From positions 1 to 42,629 of the forward strand of contig CAIJTR010000006.1 of NCBI GenBank assembly GCA_903823665.1: a DNA stretch of 42,629 nt, in the 5' to 3' direction. The stretch comes from an uncultured Rhodospirillales bacterium (GTDB lineage Bacteria > Pseudomonadota > Alphaproteobacteria > Acetobacterales > Acetobacteraceae). The position numbers were made by a program, and so were the translations under genes. Shown piece after piece: positions 40,907 to 42,629 of the stretch; within the stretch, counting starts at the first letter, position 1; every line of letters begins with the position of its first letter. The notes under the pieces were generated by a model that ran no database searches, was not told where the DNA came from, and worked only from the letters and a program-made list of their open reading frames with translations.

Positions 40907-42135
40907 AAACCTGCCTCTCGCTCGCCTCCTTCCCCTTGTTGCGGCCACGTCACGGCGGCCAGGTGCGCGCATCGAGCATCGCGCGTGGGCTAACGGAAGC
41001 GGGCTGGGCTGTCACCACTGCCGGGATTTATCCTGACAGCCTGTTCGCCGAGACCGAGCGCGGTCTGCACGACATCGTTCTCACGGACCCGGGCGTCGTC
41101 CAGGCGATCAACGACAACATGATCTTCGGCGACCTCATCGCCGCGCGCTACGCCGCCGCCAGCCCTGAAATCGTCGCCAACCTCGCAGCATTGCTTGATC
41201 AGGTGCGCCCGGACGCCGTCGTCGTAGAACAGCCTTGGGTTTGGCTGCCGCTGCAACAGGCGTTGAAATTCGCTGGCCGTCCGGCACTTGCCATCATCTA
41301 TTCCAGCCACAACATCGAGTGGCGGATGCGGCCGGAACTCTACCAACTCGGCCTCCGCCGCGCTGGGTCTGACACGATGGTGCGCGAAACCCGCGCATTG
41401 GAAACTGCGCTGTCTCAACGCGCCGATCTCGTCTTCTCCATCTCCGACAGCGAAGCCAGCGAGATCGCCGAGGAAACTGGCCGAGCCGTTATATATCTGC
41501 CGCCAGCATCCACATTGGCCAGCGGGCAGATCTCCGATGAGGGCCGCTTCGCCGAAAAGGCGCGAGAGCAAAGCATTAGCTATGCTGCATTGATTGGCAG
41601 CGCCTACTGGCCGAATGCCGAGGGCTTTCTCGACCTGCTGCCGAATGGCCTCGGCCTGCTGCGCCCGAATGAACGCATCTGGGTGGCGGGCGCGCTGGGG
41701 GCAGCTTTGGCGCAGAACATCCGCTACCGCGACTATCAAAGCATCAACGACTCACGGATGCGGGTCATTGGGCAGATCGACGACGATGAGAAGGCCGCCT
41801 TTTTTGCCGGAGCCGATTGCGTCCTGGTGCCTGTCCTCACCGGCGGCGGGTCTAAGCTGAAAACCGCGGACGCCATCGCCAGCGGCAGGCCGGTCATCAC
41901 AACCACGCACGGTATCGACGGCTACGGCCCAATCGCACAACTCGCGATCAACAAGGGCATCTACATCGCCGACACGCCACGTGATTTTCAAATTCTGCTA
42001 TTGCGCGCCTTACGTGAGCGGCTTCCCGGCTGTCCGGAACACGTGCGCGCGATGCTCAATCAGCAGCGCCTCACCACCGAACTGGGTGCCGCCATGGCCG
42101 CGATAAAGCGCCAAGATGCCACCGTCTCAGCCTGA
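40903..42135 (+). CDS. Glycosyltransferase, GT4-like
   Basis: A 410-residue GT-B protein. The N-terminal LASFPLLRPRHGGQVRASSIARGL is the acceptor-side loop GG-x-RA seen in many GT4 enzymes. SHNIEWRMRPELY and VFSISDSEASEIAE follow, then GSAYWPNAEGFLDLL and the donor-binding GGGSKLKTADAIASGRPVIT. The usual EGFG is replaced by the TGGGSKLK form found in TuaH/sugar-transfer GT4 subfamilies. The start overlaps the preceding stop (ATGA) and the stop codon lies in the following hairpin. The product is probably capsule or exopolysaccharide, a guess from context only. Confidence 0.84.
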   Translation: MKTCLSLASFPLLRPRHGGQVRASSIARGLTEAGWAVTTAGIYPDSLFAETERGLHDIVLTDPGVVQAINDNMIFGDLIAARYAAASPEIVANLAALLDQVRPDAVVVEQPWVWLPLQQALKFAGRPALAIIYSSHNIEWRMRPELYQLGLRRAGSDTMVRETRALETALSQRADLVFSISDSEASEIAEETGRAVIYLPPASTLASGQISDEGRFAEKAREQSISYAALIGSAYWPNAEGFLDLLPNGLGLLRPNERIWVAGALGAALAQNIRYRDYQSINDSRMRVIGQIDDDEKAAFFAGADCVLVPVLTGGGSKLKTADAIASGRPVITTTHGIDGYGPIAQLAINKGIYIADTPRDFQILLLRALRERLPGCPEHVRAMLNQQRLTTELGAAMAAIKRQDATVSA

Positions 42136-42157
42136 AATCGCAGGCTGAGACGGTGGC
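42118..42157. terminator. Bidirectional terminator between convergent glycosyltransferase and RND genes
   Basis: A perfect 17-bp stem (GCCACCGTCTCAGCCTG with CAGGCTGAGACGGTGGC) and 6-base AAATCG loop. It includes the glycosyltransferase stop codon and ends 8 bases before the RND gene end. No U-tract on either side. Confidence 0.75.
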
Positions 42158-42165
42158 TGGTCGCC

Positions 42166-42629
42166 TCAGTCCGCCGTCCCCATCTTCTCCGCAAGCTTCG
42201 GCATCGTCGCATGACGGCGCGGGGCCAGCAGGCGCTGGAGTTTGTCGAGGTAGAGATAGACCACCGGAGTCGTATACAGTGTGAGGATCTGGCTCAACGC
42301 CAAACCACCGACCATGGCAAAACCCAGCGGACGGCGAAGTTCAGAACCCGCACCGGTTGCCAGCATCAACGGCAAACCACCCAGCAGCGCTGCCATCGTT
42401 GTCATCAAAATCGGCCGGAACCGCATCAGGCATGCCTGACGAATGGCGTCATATGGTGCCATCCCGTCTTTCCTTTCGGCGCTGATGGCGAAGTCCACCA
42501 TCATAATGCCGTTCTTCTTCACAATGCCGATCAGCAGGATCACCCCGATCAGTGCAACCACCGACAGATCGTATCCAAACAGCATCAGCATAAGGAATGC
42601 ACCCACACCGGCGGACGGCAGCGTGGATA
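42166..42629 (-). CDS. RND multidrug efflux permease (AcrB/HAE1 family), C-terminal end, truncated by window
   Basis: About 153 C-terminal residues of an inner-membrane proton-driven pump; the gene continues past the window edge. [61 protein letters not shown] and [22 protein letters not shown] are the last transmembrane segments of the MdtB/MdtC/AcrB type (TM9 to TM12 region). The tail [20 protein letters not shown] is short. Substrates cannot be told. Partner membrane-fusion and outer-membrane genes would lie outside the window. Confidence 0.95.
   Translation of the reverse strand, partial: STLPSAGVGAFLMLMLFGYDLSVVALIGVILLIGIVKKNGIMMVDFAISAERKDGMAPYDAIRQACLMRFRPILMTTMAALLGGLPLMLATGAGSELRRPLGFAMVGGLALSQILTLYTTPVVYLYLDKLQRLLAPRRHATMPKLAEKMGTAD

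Noticed and set aside
1-42629. tRNA, rRNA, CRISPR arrays, insertion sequences, prophage
   Set aside because: No cloverleaf-like tRNA, rRNA-like, regularly spaced repeat, transposase or phage sequence was recognised on either strand; dedicated tools were not run.

Overview
The window is GC-rich, densely coded DNA from a purple photosynthetic alphaproteobacterium. An Acetobacteraceae/Rhodospirillales-type relative (Rhodopila-like) is my best guess. The reasons are a photosynthesis superoperon (crtEF-bchCXYZ-pufBALMC) with a tetraheme reaction-centre cytochrome, a Tat-exported HiPIP, and generally alphaproteobacterial neighbours. The species cannot be fixed from this sequence alone.

Layout. 1-9.1 kb: the C-terminal end of a primary sigma factor, a GNAT protein, an exported phosphatase-fold protein without its catalytic Cys, a lone Flp pilin, a DUF1194 protein, a PEP-CTERM protein, a glycine-zipper lipoprotein coupled to a fused sugar nucleotidyltransferase/phosphatase, and a minus-strand amidase-M14 peptidase pair. 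9.2-15.3 kb: a second PEP-CTERM protein, a cyclase-family hydrolase, DUF1223, a YdcF-like protein and a phosphodiester glycosidase-like protein. 15.3-18.4 kb: a tight minus-strand run of moeB/thiF-like, dsrE-like and SH3 genes, then a three-subunit cobalt nitrile hydratase/thiocyanate hydrolase-like enzyme. 18.5-20.2 kb: queC and cysK. 20.2-25.2 kb: an uncharacterised island. It holds a DUF6065-like gene preceded by an overlooked 57-residue gene with a duplicated peptide motif, a SARP/BTAD-TPR regulator, a degenerate receiver-like protein and a proline-rich tail-anchored protein.

25.3-37.2 kb is the photosynthesis block. crtE and crtF make and methylate carotenoid, bchC and bchXYZ carry out late bacteriochlorophyll a steps, and pufBALMC encodes the LH1 antenna, the reaction centre and its cytochrome. 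A membrane-anchored tandem di-domain cytochrome c follows immediately, and a HiPIP gene lies about 1.2 kb further on, so three candidate electron donors to the reaction centre sit together. Both crtE and bchC are preceded by PpsR/CrtJ-type TGT-N12-ACA sites embedded in arrays of TGACA/TGTCA half-sites spaced exactly 13 bp apart. The rest holds an IolG-like dehydrogenase, a small acidic protein, two translationally coupled glycosyltransferases and the end of an RND efflux pump.

The most novel element is the 57-aa gene at 21133-21306 (minus strand). Two copies of a 13-residue motif agree at 12 positions although 8 of those 12 codons differ, which is strong evidence for selection on the peptide. 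With the hairpin and DUF6065-like gene downstream and a four-box palindromic intergenic region upstream, it looks like an undescribed small-peptide locus, possibly of RiPP type.
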